Assembly (NCBI GenBank): GCA_017504265.1
Contig: JAFVRN010000036.1
Location: 1 to 33,966 of the forward strand
Length of the DNA stretch: 33,966 nucleotides
Reading direction: 5' to 3'
DNA from: Alistipes sp.
Lineage (GTDB): Bacteria; Bacteroidota; Bacteroidia; Bacteroidales; Rikenellaceae
The first letter of the stretch is position 1; the number at the start of each line of letters is the position of its first letter. Of the stretch, positions 1-8,242 are shown one piece after another. Below the pieces are notes generated by a model that had not been told where the DNA came from, did no database searches, and saw nothing but the letters and a program-made list of their open reading frames with translations. Both the position numbers and the translations under genes were made by a program.

Positions 1-14
1 GAGCGCATCAAGTA

Positions 15-140
15 AATTTTTGTGATAAGGGGTCATCTGCGACCTCTCAATCATTGCCCCGAATGGAATGTACGTCAAGTACTATCCATCCGGGGCAATC
101 TCTTAATCGAGGCCACAGCTAACCCCTTCTGACAAAAATT
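15..140. repeat. 126-bp long-hairpin repeat, copy A
   Basis: The element is bounded by AATTTTTGT (15-23) and its exact inverted complement ACAAAAATT (132-140). Inside these lie GTGATA and TCTGAC, an imperfect outer stem (29-46 against 109-126), an inner stem ATTGCCCCGAATGG against CCATCCGGGGCAAT with one A-C mismatch, and an apical GTAC-GTCAA-GTAC stem-loop. It differs from copy B (33623-33748) at only three positions. The preceding bases read gag cgc atc aag taa, so the element may begin in the stop codon of a gene whose body lies outside the window. This is seen directly; function and mobility are unknown. Confidence 0.9.
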
Positions 141-171
141 GGGGTCTTACCGCTGATTATCCCGAGTGTTG

Positions 172-294
172 TGGGTTCTATGGGTTCTATGGGTTCTATG
201 GGTTCGGTGGGTTCAGTGGGTTCTGTGGGTTCGGTGGGTTCGGTGGAAAAAATCCCCATCTAACCCATTGGACCCATTTGACCCATCTGACCCA
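172..294. repeat. 9-bp tandem repeat with inverted complementary arm
   Basis: Eight and a third copies of a 9-mer TGGGTTCNN occupy 172-246. After a short A-rich spacer, about three and a half copies of ACCCATNNG occupy 263-294 and are complementary to the first arm at TGGGTT/ACCCA. The two arms can fold on each other in many registers. Length variation by slippage is likely. Both arms are formally open in several frames, giving low-complexity W/V/L and P/N/D/S peptides, but these are not believable genes. Confidence 0.85.
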
Positions 295-366
295 CACTGC
301 TCCGCAGTGGCAGGGCATCGCCCTGCAACACAAAGGCTTCGCCTGCACAACAAAGGCGAGTTTCGC
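295..366. repeat. run of four tri-loop hairpins
   Basis: Four small perfect hairpins follow one another, each with a three-base loop: CACTGC-TCC-GCAGTG (295-309), GCAGGGC-ATC-GCCCTGC (310-326), AGGC-TTC-GCCT (334-344) and GCGA-GTT-TCGC (356-366). They lie between the 9-bp repeat and the transporter promoter. They could be a degraded mobile element, a terminator region for transcription coming from the left, or a structured untranslated RNA. Confidence 0.75.
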
Positions 367-471
367 TTCCCATTTCCATAACATTGCCACCTCTTGCCCA
401 TCTATTTTACTCAAAACGATACCTTTTAGAACAAATTAGGCGCAATAATTTTTTTATATAGAATAAACGAG

Positions 472-479
472 TATCTTTG
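472..479 (+). promoter_or_regulatory. Bacteroidetes -7 promoter element
   Basis: TATCTTTG matches TAnnTTTG and lies 26 bp before the transporter start at 506. The upstream region is T-rich, with no clear TTTG at -33. Confidence 0.65.
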
Positions 480-505
480 CGCCAAGAAACAAAACTATTA
501 ATCCA

Positions 506-2191
506 ATGAGTTTAGAGTGGTTAAAAAATGTCGTCATCGGTGGCGACGGAGCACCAACTATTGCGCACACGGTTTTTGTGTTGGCGATAGTGATAGCATC
601 GGGTATTGCCCTCAGTCGAGTAAAGATTAAGGGTATATCGCTCGGTATGACCTGGATACTCTTTACGGGTATTGCCGTAGGTCATTTCGGCGTAAACATA
701 GATCATGCAACACTCCATTTTATCAAGGAGTTTGGCCTGATTTTATTCGTATTCTTCATCGGCTTGCAGGTTGGCCCCGGTTTCTTCTCGTCACTTAAAA
801 GTGGCGGTATGACACTTATCGGCCTTGCAACGCTGATTATCCTGTTGGGTGTCGCAACAACCTATGTCATACACCTTATCACAGGAGAGCCATTGCCTAC
901 GATGGTCGGTGTATTGTCGGGTGCTGTGACCAACACCCCCGGACTTGGTGCTGCACAGCAGGCCTACCTCGATTCTACGGGTATTGACGATCCTTCGATA
1001 TCGTTAGGTTATGCAGTGGCATATCCTCTTGGTGTGGTAGGTATCATCTTCACGATGATTATTATGCGCTATGTGTTGCGTGTGGACTTCAAGAAGGAGG
1101 ATGAGGGCTTGGCAGCTATGAGCGATGAGACACATCTGCCTCGTCGCTACTCGGTGGAGTTTACCAACAAAATGCTGGCAGGTCGTGATATAGCTACGGC
1201 ACACGTGCTTATCAATCGTCAGTTTGTCGTGTCGCGTATTATGCACAAGTCGGGAGAGATTGTTATGGCCGATGGTAAAAGTACGCTATCTATCGGTGAT
1301 AGACTTAGAGTGATATGCACCGAGGAGGATAGCGAGGCTATTCTCGCATTCTTCGGACATCCGGTCGAGATGACGGCTGATGAATGGGGTGCTACAGCTA
1401 TGCAATCTACACCTTTGGTATCACGTAGAATACTTATCACACGCGAGGAGGTCAATGGTAAGAAGTTCTCCGACTTGCGCCTTCGTACACGCTATGGTAT
1501 CAACATCACACGTGTCAATCGTGCCGGCGTCGATCTTATCCCATATCAGGGTATGGAGTTGCAGGTGGGCGATAAGGTTATGGTAGTAGGTCCTGAGGCT
1601 GCTGTGTTGGCCGCAGAGAAGGTATTGGGTAATTCTCTTAAAAAACTCGATCACCCAAATCTGTTGCCGGTATTCATAGGTATTGCTCTTGGTGTGTTGC
1701 TCGGCTCGCTGCCATTGATGAACATTCCTCAGCCTGTGAAACTCGGCTTGGCTGGTGGCCCGCTTATCATCGCCATATTGTTGGGACGCTTCGGCCCGCA
1801 CTTCCATCTTGTGACCTATACTACGATGAGTGCCAATCTTATGCTTCGTGAGATAGGTCTTGCCATGTTCCTTGCGGCTGTTGGTATTGGTGCTGGTGAT
1901 GGCTTTGTTGATGCGATTGTAGGTGGCGGTTACAAGTGGATAGGCTATGGTGTGATTATCACGGTATTGCCACTTATCATCGTGTCACTTATAGCACGTC
2001 TTAAATTTAAGATGAACTATTATACGCTTATGGGTCTTATGTCGGGTGCTATGACCGATCCTCCGGCATTGGGCTTTGCAAGCACATCATCGGGCAATGA
2101 TATGCCTGCGGTGAGCTATGCAACGGTATATCCCGTCGTAATGTTCCTACGAGTGCTTACGGCGCAGTTGCTTATTCTTATGTCTATGTAA
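506..2191 (+). CDS. AspT/YidE-type putative transporter
   Basis: The 561-residue integral membrane protein belongs to the aspartate:alanine exchanger (AAE) family. Two homologous membrane halves flank a cytoplasmic middle of about residues 200-380 that resembles paired TrkA-C (RCK_C) domains. Each half has the family's glycine/proline-rich re-entrant signature: GAVTNTPGLGAAQQ in the first half and GAMTDPPALGFAS near the C-terminus. Family members exchange small carboxylates or amino acids, or have unknown substrates, so the substrate is not assignable here. The ATG at 506 is the first start after the promoter at 472. The gene stands alone, with a strong terminator at 2266. Length is normal for the family. 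Confidence 0.85.
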   Translation: MSLEWLKNVVIGGDGAPTIAHTVFVLAIVIASGIALSRVKIKGISLGMTWILFTGIAVGHFGVNIDHATLHFIKEFGLILFVFFIGLQVGPGFFSSLKSGGMTLIGLATLIILLGVATTYVIHLITGEPLPTMVGVLSGAVTNTPGLGAAQQAYLDSTGIDDPSISLGYAVAYPLGVVGIIFTMIIMRYVLRVDFKKEDEGLAAMSDETHLPRRYSVEFTNKMLAGRDIATAHVLINRQFVVSRIMHKSGEIVMADGKSTLSIGDRLRVICTEEDSEAILAFFGHPVEMTADEWGATAMQSTPLVSRRILITREEVNGKKFSDLRLRTRYGINITRVNRAGVDLIPYQGMELQVGDKVMVVGPEAAVLAAEKVLGNSLKKLDHPNLLPVFIGIALGVLLGSLPLMNIPQPVKLGLAGGPLIIAILLGRFGPHFHLVTYTTMSANLMLREIGLAMFLAAVGIGAGDGFVDAIVGGGYKWIGYGVIITVLPLIIVSLIARLKFKMNYYTLMGLMSGAMTDPPALGFASTSSGNDMPAVSYATVYPVVMFLRVLTAQLLILMSM

Positions 2192-2265
2192 GGGTAATGA
2201 TGCAAAAAACGGCGCTTGTGTCAATAAATAAGTAGCTGAATATTTGCAGATTACAGCGATATTTT

Positions 2266-2306
2266 AGAGATTAGTAGAAAACATCTTCTACTAATCTCTA
2301 TTTTTA
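2266..2306 (+). terminator. Rho-independent terminator of the transporter gene
   Basis: A perfect 14-bp stem (2266-2279 with 2286-2299) encloses a six-base loop and is followed by ATTTTTATCTC. The remaining convergent spacer, about 2307-2464, shows no gene or further structure that I can identify. Confidence 0.9.
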
Positions 2307-2464
2307 TCTCAAAATCTCTAATGTGTCATCTTCTTGATATGGCGTGCCTCTCTTATATGCGACATCGCAGGCAGCTCTTATAAGCAGATACAGTATATGC
2401 TGTGTTCATAGATGTGAATCTCTCCCATTACCTACCCATTTATTGCACCATCTCGTGTGCAAAT

Positions 2465-3163
2465 CTACTCACGATTATCGAGTATCTCTCCATTGTGGTA
2501 GTCTGTTTTGCGTTTAATCCACCCAATAAGAATATAGGCAAGAGGCGTGCCCGCTACGGACTCTATGAAGAGCTTCGAGAAGTATTGGAAGAGTATCATC
2601 ATAATAAGGTCGTGCGTAGATACCGTTCCGGCAAAGGCGATAAGTACGAAGGGTAGCGAGTCGAAGAGGTAGCCTATCATCGAGCTGCCTATGGTTCGCA
2701 CCCACAGCCTACGCCCCTTGGTCTTGCGCTTGATGTACTCCATTACCTTGGCGTTGGATAGCTCTCCGAGCAGGAAGCCCACCAACGAGCCTATAACGAT
2801 GCGGGGCACGTAGCTGAACATATGGTTGTACGCAGCCTCCGATTCGGCCATATAGTCGGGCGAGGGCAGCCATACACCTATCTGTGTACTTATGACCATA
2901 ATGATATTGCACATAAGCGTAATAAGGATGACCTTACGTGTTGTGCGATACCCCCACAACTCGGTAATAACATCGCCAAGCATATATGCCAATGGGAATG
3001 TTATCGTTCCGGCATCGAAGTAGAAGATGTCGAACAGACTGATGACCTTTACGGCCATGATGTTTGAGGTGATGTATAGCGAGGCGAAGATAGCCACGCA
3101 ACAAAGAAAGACACTTTGTGTGCTTACTCGGTTTTTGAAAGGGTTTTCCGATACCTTGTTCAT
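2465..3163 (-). CDS. yhhQ: queuosine precursor transporter, YhhQ/QPTR family
   Basis: The 232-residue membrane protein has about six hydrophobic segments and the look of the DUF165/YhhQ family. Typical parts are ITFPLAYMLGDVITELWG near residue 55, a central GSLVGFLLGEL segment, and the late GSSMIGYLFDSLPFV and FIESVAGTPLAY segments. Family members import queuine precursors (preQ0, preQ1) for tRNA wobble modification. The gene has its own promoter region just beyond the purA terminator and no queuosine biosynthesis gene beside it, which fits a salvage role. The ATG at 3163 is followed by a polar N-terminus before the first membrane segment. Confidence 0.88.
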   Translation of the reverse strand: MNKVSENPFKNRVSTQSVFLCCVAIFASLYITSNIMAVKVISLFDIFYFDAGTITFPLAYMLGDVITELWGYRTTRKVILITLMCNIIMVISTQIGVWLPSPDYMAESEAAYNHMFSYVPRIVIGSLVGFLLGELSNAKVMEYIKRKTKGRRLWVRTIGSSMIGYLFDSLPFVLIAFAGTVSTHDLIMMILFQYFSKLFIESVAGTPLAYILIGWIKRKTDYHNGEILDNRE

Positions 3164-3186
3164 AATGTATATTTTTTATTCGCCGA

Positions 3187-3194
3187 CAAAGATA
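3187..3194 (-). promoter_or_regulatory. -7 promoter element of the queuosine transporter
   Basis: On the minus strand TATCTTTG lies 23 bp before the start at 3163. TTTG sequences lie a little closer than usual upstream (plus-strand CAAA at 3206 and 3211), and the latter abuts the purA terminator stem. Confidence 0.6.
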
Positions 3195-3211
3195 CAAATT
3201 ATTATCAAACC

Positions 3212-3248
3212 AAACAACCCCTCGTAGCATAGCCATGAGGGGTTGTTT
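3212..3248 (-). terminator. purA terminator
   Basis: A perfect 12-bp stem, AAACAACCCCTC (3212-3223) against GAGGGGTTGTTT (3237-3248), with a 13-base loop. It lies directly after the purA stop on the minus strand. In the minus direction the 3' arm ends in TTGTTT and runs into TTGGTTTG. It overlaps the promoter region of the next gene. Confidence 0.85.
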
Positions 3249-3265
3249 GTTGTGTTGCCGATATG

Positions 3266-4549
3266 TTAGAATATCTGCTTGCGGATAATGGTCTGCTCTC
3301 TATCGGGACCTACCGATACCACTGCAACCTCGGTGCGGGTAAGCTCTTCTACCTTGCGGATATAGGCCTTGGCGTTATCGGGAAGCTCGTCGTAGCTCTT
3401 GATAGCTGTGATATCTTCCGACCATCCATCCATCTCGATATATTCGGCCTCGACACGCTCCAGCTGAGCGATAGTCGATGGTACATAGTCGATAGACTTG
3501 CCATCGAGTTTATAACCTGTGCATATGCGTATCTTCTCTAATCCCGAGAGTACGTCGAATAGCATAAGCGATATGTAGTTTACACCGCTGATACGACGTA
3601 CATGGTTGAGAACCACTGTGTCGAGCCAGCCTACACGACGTGGACGGCCTGTAACCGTGCCATACTCGTGTCCACGCTCACGGATATAGTTTGCTTTGTC
3701 GTCGAACAACTCCGTAGGGAATGGGCCTTCGCCAACTCGTGTGGTATAAGCCTTTGCCACTCCCATTACGGTATCTACATAACGGGGAGCAATACCCGTG
3801 TTGATAGGCACGCTGGCGGCCGTAGGGCTCGATGATGTGACAAACGGATATGTGCCGTGGTCAATACATAGCATAACACCCTGAGCACCTTCGAACAACA
3901 CCTTCTTGCCCTCCTCGATAAGGCGGTTGAGAAGTACCGATGTGTCGCATATCATCGGACGCAGTCTCTCGCCGAGTTCCACATATTGGTTGTAGATGGT
4001 GTCGAAGTCGCAAGGCTCCATACCTAATGCTTGAAGCTCGATGTTCTTCTGGGTGAGGGCATCCTTCAATCGCTCGGCGAAGTACTCCTTATCCAGCAGG
4101 TCGCCAATGCGGATACCCACACGGCTATACTTGTCGGTATATGCCGGGCCTATACCTTTCTTCGTAGTGCCAATCTGACGACCTCCTTTCAATGCCTCAT
4201 AAGCACCGTCGAGTAGCGAGTGGTATGGCATCACGCAGGCAGCACGATCGGATATATATAATTTGTAGTCTGTAATACCCGCTTTGTGCAAGCGATCGAG
4301 CTCTTCGAATAGCGAAACGGGGTTGATAACCATACCGTTTGCCATAATATTTATGATATGTGGGTTGAATACACCCGATGGTATTGACTGCAACGCAAAC
4401 TTCTTACCGTCAAAGACGATTGTGTGACCGGCGTTGTTACCGCCCTGATGACGTACTACAACATCGGCATTACCGGCATAGAAGTCGGTGATTTTACCCT
4501 TACCTTCATCGCCCCACTGTGCGCCTACAACAACTAATGTATTACTCAT
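3266..4549 (-). CDS. purA: adenylosuccinate synthetase
   Basis: PurA joins IMP and aspartate using GTP to form adenylosuccinate, the first committed step to AMP. From the chosen start the protein has about 427 residues, the usual length. It opens with the P-loop-like VVVGAQWGDEGKGKITD, followed by RHQGGNNAGHT, the IGTTKKGIGPAYTDK segment, GEGPFPTE and TGRPRRVGWLD. All catalytic landmarks appear intact. The ATG at 4549 gives the conserved MSNTLVVVGAQ start. An upstream in-frame ATG at 4585 would add 12 residues that overlap a leader hairpin, so it was rejected. It is downstream of, and probably partly co-transcribed with, the nucleobase permease. Confidence 0.97.
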   Translation of the reverse strand: MSNTLVVVGAQWGDEGKGKITDFYAGNADVVVRHQGGNNAGHTIVFDGKKFALQSIPSGVFNPHIINIMANGMVINPVSLFEELDRLHKAGITDYKLYISDRAACVMPYHSLLDGAYEALKGGRQIGTTKKGIGPAYTDKYSRVGIRIGDLLDKEYFAERLKDALTQKNIELQALGMEPCDFDTIYNQYVELGERLRPMICDTSVLLNRLIEEGKKVLFEGAQGVMLCIDHGTYPFVTSSSPTAASVPINTGIAPRYVDTVMGVAKAYTTRVGEGPFPTELFDDKANYIRERGHEYGTVTGRPRRVGWLDTVVLNHVRRISGVNYISLMLFDVLSGLEKIRICTGYKLDGKSIDYVPSTIAQLERVEAEYIEMDGWSEDITAIKSYDELPDNAKAYIRKVEELTRTEVAVVSVGPDREQTIIRKQIF

Positions 4550-4564
4550 AATATCTATATTTTG

Positions 4565-4606
4565 AGTCACGTAACGCCGTGACATAATTCTACGGCTACA
4601 AAATTA
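4565..4606 (-). promoter_or_regulatory. purA leader: -7 element and hairpin
   Basis: TAATTTTG on the minus strand (plus 4599-4606) fits TAnnTTTG and would give purA a promoter of its own. Just downstream GTCACG and CGTGAC (4565-4582) form a six-base inverted repeat in the leader, 15 bp before the start. It could be a hairpin or an operator; no regulator is implied by the neighbours. Confidence 0.45.
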
Positions 4607-4670
4607 CAATTTTTTGTGATATGAGGGTGTTAAAATTGACGAATTTATCAACAGTTTATCAAAAACAGAC

Positions 4671-5924
4671 TTAATTCCTGCGCTCACGGTTTATAACGTG
4701 CTCCATAATGATAACGCTTATCACGCCCATAGCAAAGCCATTGCATACCAATGGCTCGATAATAGCCGGTACTATGCCTCGCGGCATAAGCTGAAACAAC
4801 ATAGCCAGCATCAGTGGCAGACCAATAGTCATACCATCCGAAAAACTCTTTACCGAGGCTGTGGAGTGTAGCATCTCGAATGAAGCAGCAAACTGCGTGC
4901 CCATCAAAAATAGCAGGATGACACCTATTACGGGTGAAGGTATGGCTGTTAGTACCCATATAAGTTGGGGTGATAGTGCACAGAGCATAAGAAGTATTGT
5001 TGCGGGTAGCAACGCATAGCGTGATGCACATCCCGTAGATGCCACCACACCGGGACTCATCGAGTAGTTCACAGGTCCGAGAACCCCTAATGCGCCTGCC
5101 ACAATATTCATCGCACCTGTAATACGAACACCGCGTTTTAATCTGCGTGGCATATCCTCGGCACCAAGCATCGCACCAAGCGACTCAATGGAGCCTATGT
5201 CGTTGATAAGCAGCGCAATGTAACATATCACAAAGGCTATGATGAGGCTTGCATCGAACTCCGCATGTCCGATTATCATACCTTTGGCCGATATGTCGCT
5301 TTCGACATACTCGGGCATAGGGAAGAGTGTATAGTATAGAACGCTACCCAGTAGAAGAGCGATAGGTATTACAAGACTCTTGGCAACACCCTTCAAACAG
5401 CGGTTCATAATGACCATAGCCACACAGCCCACAAGTGCAAACACCAGTCCGAAACTATGCTCCGCGTGGCTTGCATTGGCGGGAAAGACCAATCCCTTGA
5501 TTACGGGCGTTAAGGTGAAGGCTATAAGCATCAATATCACAATGATAATGCGTGGTGTGAATAGCCGCTGTACCATACTCATAACATTGCCAAACGTAAG
5601 TAGTGCGACAAGCACGCCGCCGAGGGCTATCGAGGTGTATATGGCGTTGCTACCGGCTCCCGCGCCAAGCGACGATAATACTCCTACAAGAAGTACGGCT
5701 GCCGGGCCTACAACCAGAGGCAGACGATGTCCCCACAATATCTGAATAAGGCCTGTGATGCCCATCACACCAAAGAGTTTCTGTGCGTAAAAGAGCTTTT
5801 CGGCATCTGTTCCCTGAGCCACAAAGACACTTGTTATGACAACTGCAACAGATAGAATAAACCACTGAATACCATATAGTGCAAGCTGTGGTATGGGAAG
5901 TCGGTCGTTAAGATTATACTTCAT
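4671..5924 (-). CDS. NCS2-family nucleobase permease
   Basis: The 417-residue protein has about 12-14 hydrophobic segments and belongs to the nucleobase:cation symporter-2 family (uracil/xanthine permeases). Visible family features are the early QWFILSVAVV segment, the GPAAVLLVGV loop, and the signature region INDIGSIESLGAMLGAEDMP in the second half. Family members take up purines or pyrimidines with a cation. Position just upstream of purA and 8 bp after the phosphodiesterase gene suggests a purine substrate and co-transcription, but this is inference. It looks complete. Confidence 0.85.
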   Translation of the reverse strand: MKYNLNDRLPIPQLALYGIQWFILSVAVVITSVFVAQGTDAEKLFYAQKLFGVMGITGLIQILWGHRLPLVVGPAAVLLVGVLSSLGAGAGSNAIYTSIALGGVLVALLTFGNVMSMVQRLFTPRIIIVILMLIAFTLTPVIKGLVFPANASHAEHSFGLVFALVGCVAMVIMNRCLKGVAKSLVIPIALLLGSVLYYTLFPMPEYVESDISAKGMIIGHAEFDASLIIAFVICYIALLINDIGSIESLGAMLGAEDMPRRLKRGVRITGAMNIVAGALGVLGPVNYSMSPGVVASTGCASRYALLPATILLMLCALSPQLIWVLTAIPSPVIGVILLFLMGTQFAASFEMLHSTASVKSFSDGMTIGLPLMLAMLFQLMPRGIVPAIIEPLVCNGFAMGVISVIIMEHVINRERRN

Positions 5925-5932
5925 AGCTGTTA

Positions 5933-6697
5933 TTATTCCAAAATTCGAGGATTATCCGTAGTGATATAGTCTACACCCTTGCTGATGCTCCATATAGCAT
6001 CCTCCGAATCATTTACAGTCCATATGCCTACCGAAAGGCCAAGACGATGAGCCTCCTCAATCCAGCGGGGTATGCGTTTAAGTACATCTACCGAGTAGCT
6101 GATGCCCGTATAACCAAGGCCTTTTACGTAGCGTGGTGTGAGGTTGCCACCAAGGTAGCTGACAGGTGTGTTCGCAGGTGCCAGACGTACAAGCTCATTG
6201 CATATATGCTGACGGAAGGAGATATACTCAACTCTATCTTGCAGTTTATGGTTCTTTACAGCTGCTACTACCTTGCGGACTACCTCGCTCTCGATTTGTG
6301 GAGTGGCATGCTCCTTAATCTCGATGACAAGGCGGATGTTGTCGCCCTTAGCTGCCTCTGCCAGATATTCGTCGAGAGTGGGTACTACCTCTCCATTTTT
6401 AAGTTGCTTCGAGCGGATAGTGGCAAAGTCACTACGCTGGATATTCAAACGGTCGGCATCGTTCTTGTCGCCCAGCCACGGGCCGTGTACTACGACAATC
6501 TCGCCATCTTCGGTCATATTCAGGTCAAACTCCGTAGCGTACAGACCTGCATCTATTGCGGCACGCAGAGCTGCTATACTATTCTCCTCTGCACCACTTG
6601 CAGCGTGGTAGCCACGATGTGCAATGATGTTTTGCGCCGACAGACTACCGCTGGTAATCAGCAATGCGATGGTTGCTATAAATCTAAAAACTTTCAT
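5933..6697 (-). CDS. exported glycerophosphodiester phosphodiesterase
   Basis: The 254-residue GDPD-family enzyme has a signal peptide (about residues 1-21, ending SLSAQ). Catalytic features of the TIM barrel are present: HRG at 27-29, EEN at 37-39, EFDLN around 56-60 and VVHG around 70-72. The enzyme hydrolyses glycerophosphodiesters to glycerol 3-phosphate and an alcohol, here probably in the periplasm. It follows the EptA-type gene by 12 bp and precedes the permease by 8 bp, so these are likely one transcript. Placement beside a phosphoethanolamine transferase suggests a role in phospholipid head-group turnover. Confidence 0.88.
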   Translation of the reverse strand: MKVFRFIATIALLITSGSLSAQNIIAHRGYHAASGAEENSIAALRAAIDAGLYATEFDLNMTEDGEIVVVHGPWLGDKNDADRLNIQRSDFATIRSKQLKNGEVVPTLDEYLAEAAKGDNIRLVIEIKEHATPQIESEVVRKVVAAVKNHKLQDRVEYISFRQHICNELVRLAPANTPVSYLGGNLTPRYVKGLGYTGISYSVDVLKRIPRWIEEAHRLGLSVGIWTVNDSEDAIWSISKGVDYITTDNPRILE

Positions 6698-6709
6698 ATT
6701 AGAGGTTGT

Positions 6710-8242
6710 TTATTGCTTTTGAAATATATTCATATTCTCGTCATAGATCTCGCTCTCCACACCTAAGAACGATAGCACGGAGTGGAATACGTGGTAGTGT
6801 CCCACTTCGTTAAGCTCTCGTGCTTCGATATCTTCGCTATTTTCCCATACGATGAAAGGTATCTCGTACTGCTCCTTGGGTGCTACGGCCATAGGCATAC
6901 CGTGCATATAAAGGCCATCTTCGCCAAGGGACTCGCCATGGTCGGATACAAAGAGCATCATGGCGCGACGCTCGGTACATTCGGCAAGAAGCTCTATGGT
7001 GCTGTGCAGCAGATGATCGGTATATAGTATAGAGTTGTCGTAGGCGTTTATCAGCTCGGCATTGTCGGCCTCCGATACCTCTACCTTGGTACAAACCGGC
7101 GTAAACTGCTCAAATTCGGCTGGATATTTTTTATAGTATGTCGGGCCGTGACTTGTGCTTAGGTGTAGTACGATAAAGAGCTTGTCGCTATCGCAGGTGT
7201 TGATAATCTCGGACAGACCCTCCAGGAGTATTTCATCGTATTCGGCTCGGGCATCAGGATATTTCGCTTGTAGCGAGTGCTGGTCGTAGTAGTTCTCCAA
7301 ATGCAACTTAGGCTCGCCCCAATTTGTCGTTAGCCAAAATACCTCGACCCCGCTGCGTGATAGGTAGTCGGGGAGTGTTTCGTATAGCTCGTCGGTAGGT
7401 TTATGGTCTATGATGGCCTTGACACCCGCCGTAGTATATGTTGCCGAGGAGTGTGCCTGGTAGACGGTGATGTCATCACCGCTGAGCTTAGGGTTGGTAT
7501 TACGCTCGTAGCCATAAAGCGAGAAGTTTTGGCTGCGTGCCGACTCGCCAATGACAAGTACGCATACGTCACGACTGTCACTCGTAATGGTGGCATCGGG
7601 TAGAGGTATCGCACTTCTGTTCAGCTTATTCTGCATATTCTGATAGCGGATAGAGTTTACCGTATACGACCACGGCATAATAAGACTGCCAATCTGTGTG
7701 GCGTTGCGGTCTATCCACAATACATTCTGCATATTGCATACTGCCATTATGGCTATTGCAGCAAGCGATATACCGATATTTAACAGTAGTCGTCGCCACG
7801 AGCCATACTCCATCCTGCGTAGGAAGATGTATATGACAGGCGGTATGCCCAATAGAAGTACGTATGCCACGGCCGAGAGCGAGAAAAATCCGGATGCCTC
7901 AGAGAAGCGGGTGTTAAAGACATTACCCATCATCATATCCGTGATAAGCACCTCGTATGTGTTTATGAAATATAGACAGATGGCATTGCCCAAGAACGAT
8001 ATGGCAAGTATTATCTTGCCAACGACACGACCCAGATATAGTATTATGTTGTATACCATAAAGTTGGCTACAATCATAAGCAGCGCAAAGCATACCATAA
8101 TGAATATGCCGTTGAACCCCGGGGCAATGTTCGCGGAAACATATCTAAATAGTGGTATGTGGTAGGCAACAAGCGTAAATAGACTCAATGCCAACGTATA
8201 GCGTGTTATGGTTGAGGGTTTGCGCTCTCTCTTTATACTCAT
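6710..8242 (-). CDS. EptA-type phosphoethanolamine transferase
   Basis: The 510-residue protein has about five N-terminal membrane segments (to about residue 175) and a periplasmic sulfatase-fold domain. It keeps the metal-site and family motifs VIGESARSQNFSLYGY (E233), a Thr-rich nucleophile segment SATYTTAG (265-272), HGPTYYKKYPAEFEQFTPVC, and SDHGESLGEDGLYMHG near residue 432. The family moves phosphoethanolamine from phosphatidylethanolamine to lipid A or other envelope glycans. The nucleophile should be a threonine in 268-271. The usual cysteine after the nucleophile loop is absent (GVKAI instead of a VPCMF-like run). The start overlaps the preceding stop by 4 bp (ATGA), which implies translational coupling. 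Acceptor unknown. Confidence 0.88.
   Translation of the reverse strand: MSIKRERKPSTITRYTLALSLFTLVAYHIPLFRYVSANIAPGFNGIFIMVCFALLMIVANFMVYNIILYLGRVVGKIILAISFLGNAICLYFINTYEVLITDMMMGNVFNTRFSEASGFFSLSAVAYVLLLGIPPVIYIFLRRMEYGSWRRLLLNIGISLAAIAIMAVCNMQNVLWIDRNATQIGSLIMPWSYTVNSIRYQNMQNKLNRSAIPLPDATITSDSRDVCVLVIGESARSQNFSLYGYERNTNPKLSGDDITVYQAHSSATYTTAGVKAIIDHKPTDELYETLPDYLSRSGVEVFWLTTNWGEPKLHLENYYDQHSLQAKYPDARAEYDEILLEGLSEIINTCDSDKLFIVLHLSTSHGPTYYKKYPAEFEQFTPVCTKVEVSEADNAELINAYDNSILYTDHLLHSTIELLAECTERRAMMLFVSDHGESLGEDGLYMHGMPMAVAPKEQYEIPFIVWENSEDIEARELNEVGHYHVFHSVLSFLGVESEIYDENMNIFQKQ

Noticed and set aside
1-140. CRISPR array or tRNA at the structured repeats
   Set aside because: Units are self-complementary over their full length, contiguous without spacers, and do not fold as a cloverleaf.
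166-414. Open frames on both strands across the 9-bp repeats
   Set aside because: They are low-complexity products of a repeat whose length is a multiple of three, which keeps frames open.
1421-1807. 128-codon minus frame within the transporter gene
   Set aside because: Shadow of a well-supported gene; composition is that of an antisense frame, with no start context.
2402-2656. 84-codon plus frame overlapping the queuosine transporter end
   Set aside because: Runs antisense into a good membrane protein gene and has no promoter.
6047-6766. 239-codon plus frame opposite the GDPD gene
   Set aside because: The opposite strand has a clear GDPD enzyme with signal peptide; this frame is Cys/Tyr-rich antisense.
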